Positions 26,180-34,608 of a stretch of DNA of 64,000 bases are shown in pieces. The notes beneath the pieces were generated by a model, which was not told the DNA's origin, did not search any database, and saw only the letters and a list, made by a program, of their open reading frames with translations. This stretch comes from Oscillospiraceae bacterium. Its GTDB lineage: Bacteria > Bacillota > Clostridia > Oscillospirales > Acutalibacteraceae. The DNA is taken from the NCBI GenBank assembly GCA_022483045.1, contig JAKVOA010000002.1, forward strand, positions 1-64,000. Direction: 5' to 3'. The first letter of the stretch is position 1; every line of letters starts with the position of its first letter. Made by a program: the position numbers and the translations under genes.

Positions 26180-28168
26180 TTGAACGACATATCCATAGAT
26201 ATCGAGACCTACAGTGATGTAAATCTTGCCAAATGCGGTGTTTATAAATATGCGGAGTCTCCGAACTTCGAAATTCTGCTATTCGGCTATGCAGTCGATG
26301 GCGGCAAAGTATCTGTCATTGACCTTGCACAAGGCGAAAAAATTCCGCCGGAAATTTTTGATGCCTTGACCGATGATTCCGTCATTAAGTGGGCATTTAA
26401 TGCAAACTTTGAACGGATCTGCCTGTCCAGCTACCTTGCGGGCCTCGGTGTCAGTCTTGATCCGTTTCATGATAATCATTTGCTCTCAACAGAGATGGCG
26501 CAGTTTCTGAATCCGGAAAGCTGGCGCTGTTCCATGATCTGGTCCGCCACAATGGGGCTTCCGCTCTCTCTAGAAGGCGTCGGCAGCGTCCTCGGCCTTG
26601 AAAAGCAAAAGCTCACCGAGGGGAAAGAACTCATTAAATACTTCTGTCAGCCATGTACTCCGACGAAAGCAAACGGCGGCCGCACACGGAACCTGCCGTC
26701 CGACGCGCCGGACAAGTGGACACTGTTCAAGAAATACAATAGGCGGGATGTCGAAACCGAAATGGGCATTAAAGCAAGGCTCGCGAAGTTCCCGGTTTCG
26801 GGCTCTGTCTGGGACGAATACCACATCGACCAGGAGATCAATGATCGCGGTGTCCGGCTTGACATAAATCTTGTGGAAAAGGCCATCAAAATGGATGCCC
26901 GTTCCCGCGGCGAGTTGACTGCAACCATAAAAAAAATCACATCGCTGGATAATCCGAACAGTGTCCAGCAGATGAAACAGTGGCTCTCGGATAATGGCCT
27001 TGAAACTGACAGCCTCGGCAAAAAGGCCGTTGCGAAACTCTTGAAAACTGCTCCTCCGGAGCTGCAGACGGTTTTGAAACTTCGGCAGCAGCTGGCAAAA
27101 TCTTCTGTCCGGAAATATCAGACCATGCAGAAGGCTGTCTGCAAGGATGGCCGGGCGCGCGGCATGTTCCAATTCTACGGTGCCAGCCGAACCGGTCGCT
27201 GGGCAGGCAGGTTTATTCAGATGCAAAACCTCCCGCAGAATCATCTCCCCGATCTGGCTGAAGCCCGTGCTCTTGTGAAGTCCGGCAATTTTGATGCTGT
27301 CAAAATGCTGTATGAGGATGTCCCGGATACTCTGTCTCAGCTCATTCGTACAGCCTTTATCCCGAAGGATGGCATGCTCTTTTATGTAGCTGACTTTTCA
27401 GCGATCGAAGCCCGTGTCATCGCATGGTATGCCGGAGAAACATGGCGGCAGAAGGTATTTGAAGATGGTGGCGACATTTACTGTGCTTCCGCATCCCAGA
27501 TGTTCCATGTTCCGGTTGTGAAACACGGCGTCAACGGACATCTCAGACAAAAAGGCAAAATTGCAGAGCTCGCGCTCGGATACGGAGGGTCCGTCGGTGC
27601 TTTAAAGGCAATGGGAGCTATTGAAATGGGACTCAAGGAAGATGAGCTTCCTCCTCTGGTTGACGCCTGGAGGCAGACAAATCCGCACATCGTGGAATTC
27701 TGGTGGGATGTCGACCACGCGGCTATGGAAGCAGTTAAGCATAAGCACACGACTTCCAGTTATGGGCTGACCTTTTCCTGCAAATCCGGAATGCTCTTTA
27801 TCAGACTTCCCTCCGGCAGGAACCTTGCCTATGTGAAACCGCGTGTCGGAACAAACAAGTTCGGCGGCGAATGCATCACCTATGAAGGTGTCGGTGCTAC
27901 GAAAAAATGGGAATGGCTCAGCTCCTACGGTCCGAAATTCGTAGAAAATATCGTGCAGGCAACGTCCAGAGACATCCTCTGCTATGCTATGAAGACGCTC
28001 CGCTGCTGCTCGATTGTCATGCATGTCCATGATGAGCTGATCATCGAAGCAGATCCGGACGTATCTCTTGAAGTGATCTGTGAACAGATGGGACGGACTC
28101 CGCCGTGGGCGAAAGACTTAAAACTCCGTGCCGATGGTTACACCACCCCGTTCTACAAAAAAGATTAA
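26180..28168 (+). CDS. phage DNA polymerase I-like (family A)
   Basis: A 662-aa replicative polymerase of the element. An N-terminal DnaQ-like 3'-5' exonuclease (ISIDIETYSDVNL, about 1-200) precedes the family A polymerase domain. Motif A is YVADFSAIEARVIAWYAG (about 410), motif B region RQKGKIAELALGYGG (about 458) and motif C MHVHDELIIEAD (about 620). TTG 26180 is chosen because TTGAGGTG lies 8 nt upstream; GTG 26171 is in frame but overlaps that site. It probably copies the element DNA with the P4-type primase-helicase downstream. Confidence 0.9.
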   Translation: MNDISIDIETYSDVNLAKCGVYKYAESPNFEILLFGYAVDGGKVSVIDLAQGEKIPPEIFDALTDDSVIKWAFNANFERICLSSYLAGLGVSLDPFHDNHLLSTEMAQFLNPESWRCSMIWSATMGLPLSLEGVGSVLGLEKQKLTEGKELIKYFCQPCTPTKANGGRTRNLPSDAPDKWTLFKKYNRRDVETEMGIKARLAKFPVSGSVWDEYHIDQEINDRGVRLDINLVEKAIKMDARSRGELTATIKKITSLDNPNSVQQMKQWLSDNGLETDSLGKKAVAKLLKTAPPELQTVLKLRQQLAKSSVRKYQTMQKAVCKDGRARGMFQFYGASRTGRWAGRFIQMQNLPQNHLPDLAEARALVKSGNFDAVKMLYEDVPDTLSQLIRTAFIPKDGMLFYVADFSAIEARVIAWYAGETWRQKVFEDGGDIYCASASQMFHVPVVKHGVNGHLRQKGKIAELALGYGGSVGALKAMGAIEMGLKEDELPPLVDAWRQTNPHIVEFWWDVDHAAMEAVKHKHTTSSYGLTFSCKSGMLFIRLPSGRNLAYVKPRVGTNKFGGECITYEGVGATKKWEWLSSYGPKFVENIVQATSRDILCYAMKTLRCCSIVMHVHDELIIEADPDVSLEVICEQMGRTPPWAKDLKLRADGYTTPFYKKD

Positions 28169-28240
28169 AAATAATCCGCTCAAACCGGACATTCATCTCC
28201 AGTGGAAATTAGAGGTGGGCGCCTTTAGTCCATCCCAGAA
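28164..28240 (+). repeat. dispersed CCGCTCAA repeat, copy B (left flank of antirepressor)
   Basis: A 77-bp copy beginning inside the polymerase stop codon region (ATTAAAAATAATCCGCTCAA) and running through CATCTCCAGTGG, AAATTAGAGGTGGGCG and CCTTTAGTC. It is nearly identical over its whole length to the copy at 29039-29114. The two copies flank the antirepressor gene as direct repeats. The CATCTC/GAGGTG arms can pair. Confidence 0.85.
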
Positions 28241-28254
28241 GGGATGAAAATTAT

Positions 28255-29043
28255 ATGACAAACGAAGTAACAACATTTACAAACTCAGAGTTCGGTTCTA
28301 TTCGTACCACGACGATAGATAACGAGCCGTGGTTTGTGGGTAAGGATGTAGCGGAAGCCTTAGGATACAGCAATCCTCGTAAAGCACTGATTGACCATGT
28401 GGATGATGACGACAAGGGAGTAACGAAATGTGACACCCTTGGTGGAGAACAGCAGATGACCGTAATTAATGAATCTGGTCTGTATTCTCTGATTCTCTTC
28501 AGCAAACTTCCTTCAGCAAAGCGCTTCAAAAAGTGGGTAACATCTGAAGTACTACCTTCAATCCGTAGACATGGTCTCTATGCGATTGATGACATTCTGG
28601 CTGATCCTGATCTTGCCATTGCTGCGCTGCAGGAACTCAAAGCTGAACGTGAAAAACGTAAGTCTCTTGAAAACACGGTTGCCGTGCAGACACAGCAGAT
28701 TGCCGAAATGAAACCAAAAGTCAGCTATTACGATGTCGTTTTGAACTGCAAGGATCTCGTGGCCATTTCGATTATCGCCAAAGACTATGGTTGGAGTGCC
28801 AAGCATATGAACAAGTGGCTGCACGACAAGGAAATTCAATTCAAACAGCCAAGTGGAATCTGGCTCCTTTATCAGAAATATGCCGACAGAGGATACACGT
28901 CTACCAAAACCACTACCTATTCCGGTTCGGATGGAGAAGTGCATACTGCCGTTCATACTTATTGGACCCAGTCCGGGCGTCTCTTTATTTACGACCTTAT
29001 GAAAGCTGGCGGGAATCTTCCACTCATCGAACAAGGGAATTAA
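28255..29043 (+). CDS. phage antirepressor, BRO-N and KilA-C domains
   Basis: A 262-aa DNA-binding protein. The BRO N-terminal domain (about 1-110: GSIRTTTIDNEPWFVGKDVA, then EALGYSNPRKALIDHVDDDD) leads through a coiled linker (about 125-155) to a KilA-C/ANT domain (about 155-262: LVAISIIAKDYGWSAKHMNK). Antirepressors bind repressors or operators to trigger phage induction. It is flanked by 76-bp direct repeats on both sides and interrupts the replication module, so it looks like a mobile cassette. Start ATG 28255. Confidence 0.9.
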   Translation: MTNEVTTFTNSEFGSIRTTTIDNEPWFVGKDVAEALGYSNPRKALIDHVDDDDKGVTKCDTLGGEQQMTVINESGLYSLILFSKLPSAKRFKKWVTSEVLPSIRRHGLYAIDDILADPDLAIAALQELKAEREKRKSLENTVAVQTQQIAEMKPKVSYYDVVLNCKDLVAISIIAKDYGWSAKHMNKWLHDKEIQFKQPSGIWLLYQKYADRGYTSTKTTTYSGSDGEVHTAVHTYWTQSGRLFIYDLMKAGGNLPLIEQGN

Positions 29044-29114
29044 AAATAATCCGCTCAAATCAGACGTCCATCTCCAGTGGAAATTAGAGGTGGGCGCCTT
29101 TAGTCTACCCAGAA
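29039..29114 (+). repeat. dispersed CCGCTCAA repeat, copy C (right flank of antirepressor)
   Basis: A 76-bp copy that begins at the antirepressor stop codon and differs from copy B at only a few positions and one indel. It contains CCATCTC...GAGGTGG, a 7-bp hairpin with one G-U pair. It ends just before the ribosome binding site of the gene at 29130. Confidence 0.85.
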
Positions 29115-29129
29115 ATGAGGTTTAACGCG

Positions 29130-29459
29130 ATGTATGAAGTGAAAGAAAAAAGAAGAACACTCGAGGACGGTACTGAGATTACAATCTACAGCCGCGACGT
29201 CGTAAGCTGCAATATTCTCGAAGTGGAAGCCGGTACCACAGGATACAAGGGCGGCGATACCGGCCACGGTGGACGCACTTACTTCAGGATTGAAGACGCA
29301 GGCGGCACGGACGTGACGGTCAATTCCTATGTGAATAAGTTCGGCTGCAGCGGATTTGAAGTCATTCTCGGTGGCGACTGCGAACTTGAAACCATGATTC
29401 GCGCCCTAAAGTTCATCACAAAGGTACTGGAGCAGGAATCGGAGGAGGTGTACGACTGA
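29130..29459 (+). CDS. unknown phage protein upstream of primase
   Basis: A 109-aa protein (MYEVKEKRRTLEDGTEITIY, then RDVVSCNILEVEAGTTGYKG). It is predicted mostly beta, with a Gly-rich middle. ATG 29130 has GAGG about 9 nt upstream and is preferred over the ATG five codons earlier. Its stop overlaps the primase start by one base, so it is coupled to it. I recall similar proteins beside P4-type primases in clostridial phages but know no function. Confidence 0.65.
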   Translation: MYEVKEKRRTLEDGTEITIYSRDVVSCNILEVEAGTTGYKGGDTGHGGRTYFRIEDAGGTDVTVNSYVNKFGCSGFEVILGGDCELETMIRALKFITKVLEQESEEVYD

Positions 29460-31732
29460 TGTTTACCCTCTACAGTTCAGATTTAATTGGGAACCCAAGC
29501 AACTGCTCCTATCCTCACAAAAATGTAATTATTAATGCCGACAGTCTAAAAACCGCCGTCTGCCATGACTATGTCTGTGCAGAATATAAAAACCACTACA
29601 GGAATGGTGACAACTTTATCTCCGCTGACTGCCTTCCGGTAGACTGCGACAATGACCACTCGGAGAATCCGAAAGACTGGGTTACCCCAAAGAATGTCAT
29701 GGACGCCTTTCCGGGAGTCAGTTTTGCCGTTCATTACAGCCGTTTCCATAAACGTGAGAAAAGCGGAAAACCCGCGAGGCCGAAATTCCATGTGCTTTTC
29801 CCGATTGACCGCGTGACCGATGCCTCACTCTACAGCGATATGAAGAAACTGGTCAATTCCATCTTTCCGTATTTTGATACAAAAGCTCTGGATGCAGCGC
29901 GCTTTTTCTTTGGTACAGCGGATTCCAATGTCGAGCTCTATCCCGGCCGCATGAATCTTACAGAATTCCTGAACGGTGAGGATTTTGACAAGAATCTGTC
30001 CGGCGGCTATGAAAAGGATTCTGTTATCCCAGAAGGCAGCCGCAACGCGACGATGTCCCGCTTTGCCGGTATTGTCATTAAGAAATACGGTGATACAGAC
30101 ACTGCTTACCAGAGCTTTCTTGAAGAAGCTGCAAAGTGCAATCCACCACTTGAAGTCGGTGAGCTTAACACAATCTGGCACAGCGCCCAGCGCTTTTATT
30201 CCAAGATTAGCAAGGAGAATGGCTACGTTTCTCCGGAAGTTTACAACGATGAAAACAGCTATAAGCCGGATGATTTTTCCGACGTCGGTCAGGCCGAAGT
30301 GCTCGCAAAGTACTTTTCGAACGAGCTCCGCTACTCCCCAGCCACGCATTTCATCCGTTACAGCGGCCACTACTGGCAGGAAACGGAGCCGGGTGCGCAG
30401 GCAGTCGCGCATGAATTGACCCGAAGGCAGATGAAGGAATCAGAAAAAGGCATGATGGAAACCTTGAAAAAGCTGAAGGACACCGGTGCCCAGGACATCC
30501 TCGACAATACATCAAAAACAAAAGCCGCGCAGCTCATGAGCAATGAGCAGATGCAGGCTTATCAGAATTTTCTCACCGCAAAGGCCTATCGGGATTTTGC
30601 AATCCGCCGCCGGGATTCCAAGAATATCACCGCAACGCTGAAAGAATCGCATCCGATGCTGGAAATCTCGCCGCGGGATTTGGACGCAGACTGCTTTCTT
30701 CTCTGCACGCCGGAGGCGACTTATGACCTCAGAAAAGGCATGGCCGGTGCGCGGGAACATTCAGCGGATGACTTTATCACAAAAATTACGTCCGTCTCGC
30801 CCAGTTCGAAAGGCGAAAAGCTCTGGCTGGACTGCCTTGACCTCATTTTTCAGAAGAATCAGCAGCTTATCAATTACGTCCAGATGATCTGCGGCCTTGC
30901 CGCTATCGGAAAAGTCTATGTGGAAGCACTGATTATTGCCTATGGTGACGGACGGAACGGGAAGTCAACCTTCTGGAATTCGGTGTCCCGTGTGCTCGGC
31001 CTTTACAGCGGAAATATCTCCGCCGATACCCTGACCGTCGGATGCCGCAGGAACATCAAGCCGGAAATGGCTGAGGTCAAAGGAAAACGGCTTCTCATTG
31101 CTGCAGAAATGCAGGAAGGCGCGAGACTCAATGACTCAACAATCAAACAGCTCTGCTCTACGGATGACGTATTTGCAGAAAAGAAATACAAAGACCCGTT
31201 CTCTTTCAAGCCCTGCCATACTCTCGTACTCTATACCAACCATCTGCCGCGTGTCTCAGCATCGGATGATGGTATCTGGCGCAGGCTTATTGTCATTCCG
31301 TTTGGTGCCAAGATTGAAGGCAATACCGACATCAAGAATTATGGCGAGTATCTCTATGAAAACGCTGGTGGAAGCATTCTGGCTTGGATCATTGAAGGTG
31401 CAAAGAAAGTAATCGCGCTCGACTACCAGATTCCAGTTCCCGACTGTGTGGCGAAAGCCATCAATGAATACCGCAGTCAGAATGACTGGTTCGGGCATTT
31501 TCTTGAAGATAAATGTGAAGCCGGCCCTTCATTTAAGGAAAGCTCCGCGGCCCTGTACCAAGCGTACCGGAACTATTCTCTCGACTGTAACGAATATGTT
31601 CGCAGCACTGCGGATTTCTATTTTGCTCTGGAGAAGGCTGGATTTGAACGGCTGACGCTGAATCGAAAACGCTATTTTAAGGGCCTTCGCATTCGTGAGG
31701 ATACCGGCGCCGAGGAGGATTTTCTGAAATGA
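29459..31732 (+). CDS. P4-type phage/plasmid primase-helicase
   Basis: A 757-aa protein. An N-terminal primase-like region (about 1-200) includes VDCDNDHSENP and a KxR stretch. The D5_N helical domain (about 300-450) precedes an SF3 helicase: Walker A AYGDGRNGKSTFWN (about 494-507), Walker B region RLLIAAEMQEG and sensor LVLYTNHLPRVSASDDGIWR. It unwinds the origin and primes replication of phages, satellites and plasmids. It is the key replication gene here, and the 91-bp palindrome directly downstream may be its origin. Confidence 0.9.
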   Translation: MFTLYSSDLIGNPSNCSYPHKNVIINADSLKTAVCHDYVCAEYKNHYRNGDNFISADCLPVDCDNDHSENPKDWVTPKNVMDAFPGVSFAVHYSRFHKREKSGKPARPKFHVLFPIDRVTDASLYSDMKKLVNSIFPYFDTKALDAARFFFGTADSNVELYPGRMNLTEFLNGEDFDKNLSGGYEKDSVIPEGSRNATMSRFAGIVIKKYGDTDTAYQSFLEEAAKCNPPLEVGELNTIWHSAQRFYSKISKENGYVSPEVYNDENSYKPDDFSDVGQAEVLAKYFSNELRYSPATHFIRYSGHYWQETEPGAQAVAHELTRRQMKESEKGMMETLKKLKDTGAQDILDNTSKTKAAQLMSNEQMQAYQNFLTAKAYRDFAIRRRDSKNITATLKESHPMLEISPRDLDADCFLLCTPEATYDLRKGMAGAREHSADDFITKITSVSPSSKGEKLWLDCLDLIFQKNQQLINYVQMICGLAAIGKVYVEALIIAYGDGRNGKSTFWNSVSRVLGLYSGNISADTLTVGCRRNIKPEMAEVKGKRLLIAAEMQEGARLNDSTIKQLCSTDDVFAEKKYKDPFSFKPCHTLVLYTNHLPRVSASDDGIWRRLIVIPFGAKIEGNTDIKNYGEYLYENAGGSILAWIIEGAKKVIALDYQIPVPDCVAKAINEYRSQNDWFGHFLEDKCEAGPSFKESSAALYQAYRNYSLDCNEYVRSTADFYFALEKAGFERLTLNRKRYFKGLRIREDTGAEEDFLK

Positions 31733-31745
31733 ATGGCACCGATGA

Positions 31746-31836
31746 CAAGGTGTATCAACCTCTCTGCACAGACTTTTCTATAGGCCATAAAAAATCATAT
31801 AAGAAAAAGTTCGTGCAGCTACCTTGATACACCTTG
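31746..31836. repeat. 91-bp imperfect palindrome beside the primase gene, candidate origin
   Basis: The outer arms CAAGGTGTATCAA (31746-31758) and TTGATACACCTTG (31824-31836) are perfectly complementary over 13 bp. Inside, CTGCAC/GTGCAG and ACTTTT-CTATA/TATA-AGAAAAAGT extend the symmetry to an A-rich loop (AAAAAATCA). No gene covers it. It is the largest hairpin in the window, and its place next to the primase suggests a replication origin or single-strand initiation signal. Confidence 0.75.
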
Positions 31837-31873
31837 CACTTGGCCTATTTCATGCAATTATAGAGGTCTTTGA

Positions 31874-32155
31874 ATGAATGAAAAACAGATAGAAAACAAA
31901 TTAACGCTGGCAGTTAAAAAGGCAGGCGGTATTGCGCCAAAGTTCGTGTCTCCGGGTTTTGCGGGAATGCCAGACCGCATCGTCTTATTACCTGATGGCC
32001 TTATCGCCTTTGTGGAACTGAAGGCACCCGGAAAGAAACCGCGCCCGCTCCAGTTGGCAAGGCACCGGCTGCTTCGGTCGTTGGGCTTTAAAGTATATGT
32101 GATCGACAGCGTAAAGCAGATTGGAGAGATGCTGGATGAACTTCAAGCCACATGA
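31874..32155 (+). CDS. VRR-NUC domain nuclease
   Basis: A 93-aa stand-alone VRR-NUC nuclease: MNEKQIENKLTLAVKKAGGI, then FVSPGFAGMPDRIVLLPDGL and IAFVELKAPGKKPRPLQLAR. The PD-(D/E)XK catalytic set is D39-R (MPDR), E-L-K (VELK) and the trailing Q. In phages it cuts branched or flap DNA near the SNF2 helicase gene, its usual partner. It overlaps that gene by 20 bp, indicating co-expression. Confidence 0.9.
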   Translation: MNEKQIENKLTLAVKKAGGIAPKFVSPGFAGMPDRIVLLPDGLIAFVELKAPGKKPRPLQLARHRLLRSLGFKVYVIDSVKQIGEMLDELQAT

Positions 32156-33512
32156 TTATCAGAAATATGCTATAGACTATATCGAAACGCATCCTATAGC
32201 TGCGGTTCTCCTCGATATGGGCATTGGCAAAACTGTAATCAGCCTGACGGCCATCGAAGACCTGTTGTTCGACAGTTTTGAAGTTCACCGGGTCCTCGTC
32301 GTCGCACCGCTCCGCGTCGCCCGCGATACATGGCCCGCTGAAATCAAGAAATGGTCGCACCTTAAAGACCTGACCTATTCTGTTGCAGTAGGAAATGTAA
32401 AAGAACGCCGAGTTGCACTGACGTCCTCCGCAGATATCACCATCATCAATCGTGAGAACCTTGAGTGGCTGATTGAAGACAGCGGATTCCCATTTGACTT
32501 TGATATGGTCATTCTTGACGAGCTCTCTTCCTTCAAAAATCATCGGTCGAAACGCTTCCGTTCCATGATGAAAGTAAGGCCCAAGGTAAAACGTATCGTA
32601 GGACTTACCGGTACCCCTTCATCAAATGGCCTTATGGATCTCTGGGCGGAGTTCCGCCTTCTCGATATGGGCCAGCGCCTTGGACGGTTCATTACCCAGT
32701 ACCGCACAAATTACTTCATGCCGGATAAGCGAAACGGTGAGATCATCTACTCTTATAAGCCGCTGCCGGGCGCGGAGAACACCATCTACCGGGAAATTTC
32801 GGATATCACGATTTCCATGAAGTCGACGGATCACCTGAAGATGCCAAAGCTCATCAGCAGCGAATACGAAGTCCGCCTGTCCGATGAGGAACAGAAACGG
32901 TACGACAGCCTGAAGAAGAATCTGGTTCTGCAGCTTCCAAGTGGCGACATCACAGCCGCCAATGCCGCGTCCCTCTCCGGAAAGCTGTGTCAGATGGCCA
33001 ACGGTGCCGTTTACTCTAACACTGGCGACATCGTTCACATTCATGACCGAAAGCTGGACGCGCTGGAGGACCTGATCGAAGCGGCAAACGGGAAGCCTGT
33101 GCTGGTGGCCTACTGGTTCAAGCACGACTTCGCCAGAATATCCGAGCGGCTGCATAAGCTCCACATCCCGTTCTCCTGCCTTAACACTTCCGGCAGCATC
33201 CGCAGATGGAACAACGGCGAGCTTCCCGTGGCCCTCGTGCATCCCGCTTCTGCCGGGCATGGGCTGAACCTGCAAAGCGGCGGCTCCACGCTCATCTGGT
33301 TCGGACTGACATGGTCGCTGGAGCTCTACCAGCAGACAAACGCAAGATTGTGGCGGCAGGGGCAGACAGCAGGAACCGTGGTGATTCAGCACATCATCAC
33401 GAAGGGAACCATCGACGAACGCATTCTGAAAGCCCTCTCGCATAAGAACAACACACAGGCAGCCCTGATCAACGCTGTGAAGGCGGACCTGAAAATCAGA
33501 GACAACTTTTGA
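32136..33512 (+). CDS. SNF2-family DEAD/DEAH helicase
   Basis: A 458-aa SF2 ATPase of the Snf2 group. Start ATG 32136 (MNFKPHDYQKYAIDYI) overlaps the VRR-NUC end. Motif I is LDMGIGKTV, motif II VILDELSSFKN (DE-x-S rather than DEAH), motif III GLTGTPSSNGL. The C-terminal motif VI region is WRQGQTAGTVVIQHIITKGT. It usually pairs with VRR-NUC and is thought to act on stalled or branched DNA in replication of the element. Confidence 0.9.
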   Translation: MNFKPHDYQKYAIDYIETHPIAAVLLDMGIGKTVISLTAIEDLLFDSFEVHRVLVVAPLRVARDTWPAEIKKWSHLKDLTYSVAVGNVKERRVALTSSADITIINRENLEWLIEDSGFPFDFDMVILDELSSFKNHRSKRFRSMMKVRPKVKRIVGLTGTPSSNGLMDLWAEFRLLDMGQRLGRFITQYRTNYFMPDKRNGEIIYSYKPLPGAENTIYREISDITISMKSTDHLKMPKLISSEYEVRLSDEEQKRYDSLKKNLVLQLPSGDITAANAASLSGKLCQMANGAVYSNTGDIVHIHDRKLDALEDLIEAANGKPVLVAYWFKHDFARISERLHKLHIPFSCLNTSGSIRRWNNGELPVALVHPASAGHGLNLQSGGSTLIWFGLTWSLELYQQTNARLWRQGQTAGTVVIQHIITKGTIDERILKALSHKNNTQAALINAVKADLKIRDNF

Positions 33513-33566
33513 CAATCCGTGCCAATCCGAGTGAAACTTTCAATTCATCTTTACGGAGGTACGGTT

Positions 33567-34022
33567 ATGCAGATAGCATGGAAATACCTGAATAAAAGGG
33601 CTGCCGCCTTGGATGCCCTCAAGGACTACGGCAACATGCAATTCATTCTGGAACACACGCCCGACAACATCCGAGCGGAGCATGAAAAGATGGAGAACGT
33701 CCGCAGTCCCAGTTTTGATAGGATGCCGCACGCCCATAACCCGCAGGCCTGTGAGGAACGCATTTTAAACGGCATCGAGGAAATCGACGTGCTAAAAGAG
33801 CGGTACTGGCAGGCGCTGGAGTACATGGCGTGGTTCCAGCCAGCGTGGGAAAATCTGACCGAGGGTGAGCGGTATGTGCTGAAAGCGTTTTACCTTTCCA
33901 ACGGAACAGATGAACCCGTTGGCACAGTCTGTGAACACTTCAGCATAGAGCGTTCCTCCGCCTACAACAAAAAGAACCGCGCGCTGAAGCATCTGGCGCT
34001 GCTGCTGTACGGAAAGCAGTAA
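33567..34022 (+). CDS. phage transcriptional regulator, sigma-70 region-4-like (DUF1492/ArpU-type)
   Basis: A 151-aa protein. A helical N-terminal part (MQIAWKYLNKRAAALDALKD) precedes an HTH like sigma region 4: NLTEGERYVLKAFYLSNGTD, then VCEHFSIERSSAYNKKNRAL. ATG 33567 has ACGGAGG 7 nt upstream and is preferred over the longer frame. Proteins of this kind sit between replication and packaging genes in Firmicutes phages and control late transcription. A promoter-like region with an extended -10 (TGCTATACT) follows at about 34061-34069. Confidence 0.8.
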   Translation: MQIAWKYLNKRAAALDALKDYGNMQFILEHTPDNIRAEHEKMENVRSPSFDRMPHAHNPQACEERILNGIEEIDVLKERYWQALEYMAWFQPAWENLTEGERYVLKAFYLSNGTDEPVGTVCEHFSIERSSAYNKKNRALKHLALLLYGKQ

Positions 34023-34059
34023 AGTGAGTAAAATCGTGGACGACTTTCCCGTTTGAGTG

Positions 34060-34120
34060 TGCTATACTAATAGCATAGAGAACTGAAAAGGTGAAAGCCA
34101 TCGAGGAGAAATCCCCGGTG
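34060..34120 (+). promoter_or_regulatory. extended -10 promoter and hairpin leader upstream of the HNH gene
   Basis: TGCTATACT (34061-34069) forms an extended -10 within a small palindrome GCTAT-ACTA-ATAGC. About 20 nt later GAAAGCCA...TGGCTTTC forms a stem whose inner part GAGGAG/CTCC-like arms also pair. The stem is followed by TTGAT rather than a T run, so it is more a leader structure than a terminator. It may be the start of the late (packaging) transcript. Confidence 0.45.
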
Positions 34121-34151
34121 GCTTTCTTGATACCCATGAGGAAGTGAATGA

Positions 34152-34499
34152 ATGCCATATAAACCAAAACGTCCGTGCCGTTACCCCGGGTGTCCACGTC
34201 TAACTGACGGTACCTACTGCGAAGAACACGCGAAGCTTGTGCGGCGGCACTACGAACAGTTTACCCGAGGTTACTCCACCAGCAAGCGCTACGGCAGAGC
34301 GTGGAAGAAAATCCGTGACCGTTACGTCCGCAAGCATCCGCTCTGTGAGCAGTGTTTGAAGGAAGGACGCTATGTTGCAGTCGAGGAGGTCCACCACATC
34401 ATTCCTCTCTCCGAGGGAGGTACAAATGACGAATCAAACCTGATGAGCCTTTGCCGCTCCTGCCACGAGAAGATTCATAAGCAGCGTGGTGATAGATGA
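34152..34499 (+). CDS. HNH endonuclease
   Basis: A 115-aa HNH nuclease. The N-terminal Zn-binding part CRYPGCPRLTDGTYCEEH is followed by the HNH core VEEVHHIIPLSEGGTNDESN, LMSLCRSCHEKIH, with the paired Cys (C-x2-C) and the catalytic His. In HK97-like phages this protein sits beside the terminase genes and is required for cohesive-end cleavage with TerL/TerS. It lies about 110 bp before the small terminase, where a GC-rich motif (34503-34522) could be the cos site. Confidence 0.9.
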   Translation: MPYKPKRPCRYPGCPRLTDGTYCEEHAKLVRRHYEQFTRGYSTSKRYGRAWKKIRDRYVRKHPLCEQCLKEGRYVAVEEVHHIIPLSEGGTNDESNLMSLCRSCHEKIHKQRGDR

Positions 34500-34502
34500 T
34501 TT

Positions 34503-34522
34503 TTGGCGGGTGGGGGCGGTCA
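34503..34522. other. candidate cos site between HNH and small terminase
   Basis: A G-rich block TTGGCGGGTGGGGGCGGTCA stands out of the surrounding AT-rich DNA immediately after the HNH gene. cos sites of HNH-dependent HK97-like phages commonly lie between the HNH and terS genes with G-rich tracts. No cutting position can be assigned. Confidence 0.3.
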
Positions 34523-34608
34523 AAATCATGAAACACTCCTTCAGCGGAAAGCGCCGTCCCCTCACACGCGCGAAAAAAGCATATTCAAAAGGGTAATAAA
34601 AGAAGGCG

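Noticed and set aside
32622..33515. Long open frame antisense to the SNF2 helicase
   Set aside because: It is a shadow of a GC-rich coding frame: no ribosome binding site, no family resemblance, and it covers the sense helicase motifs.
34081..34118. Intrinsic terminator before the HNH gene
   Set aside because: The stem GAAAGCCA/TGGCTTTC is strong, but it is followed by TTGAT and not a T run, so it is more likely a leader structure.
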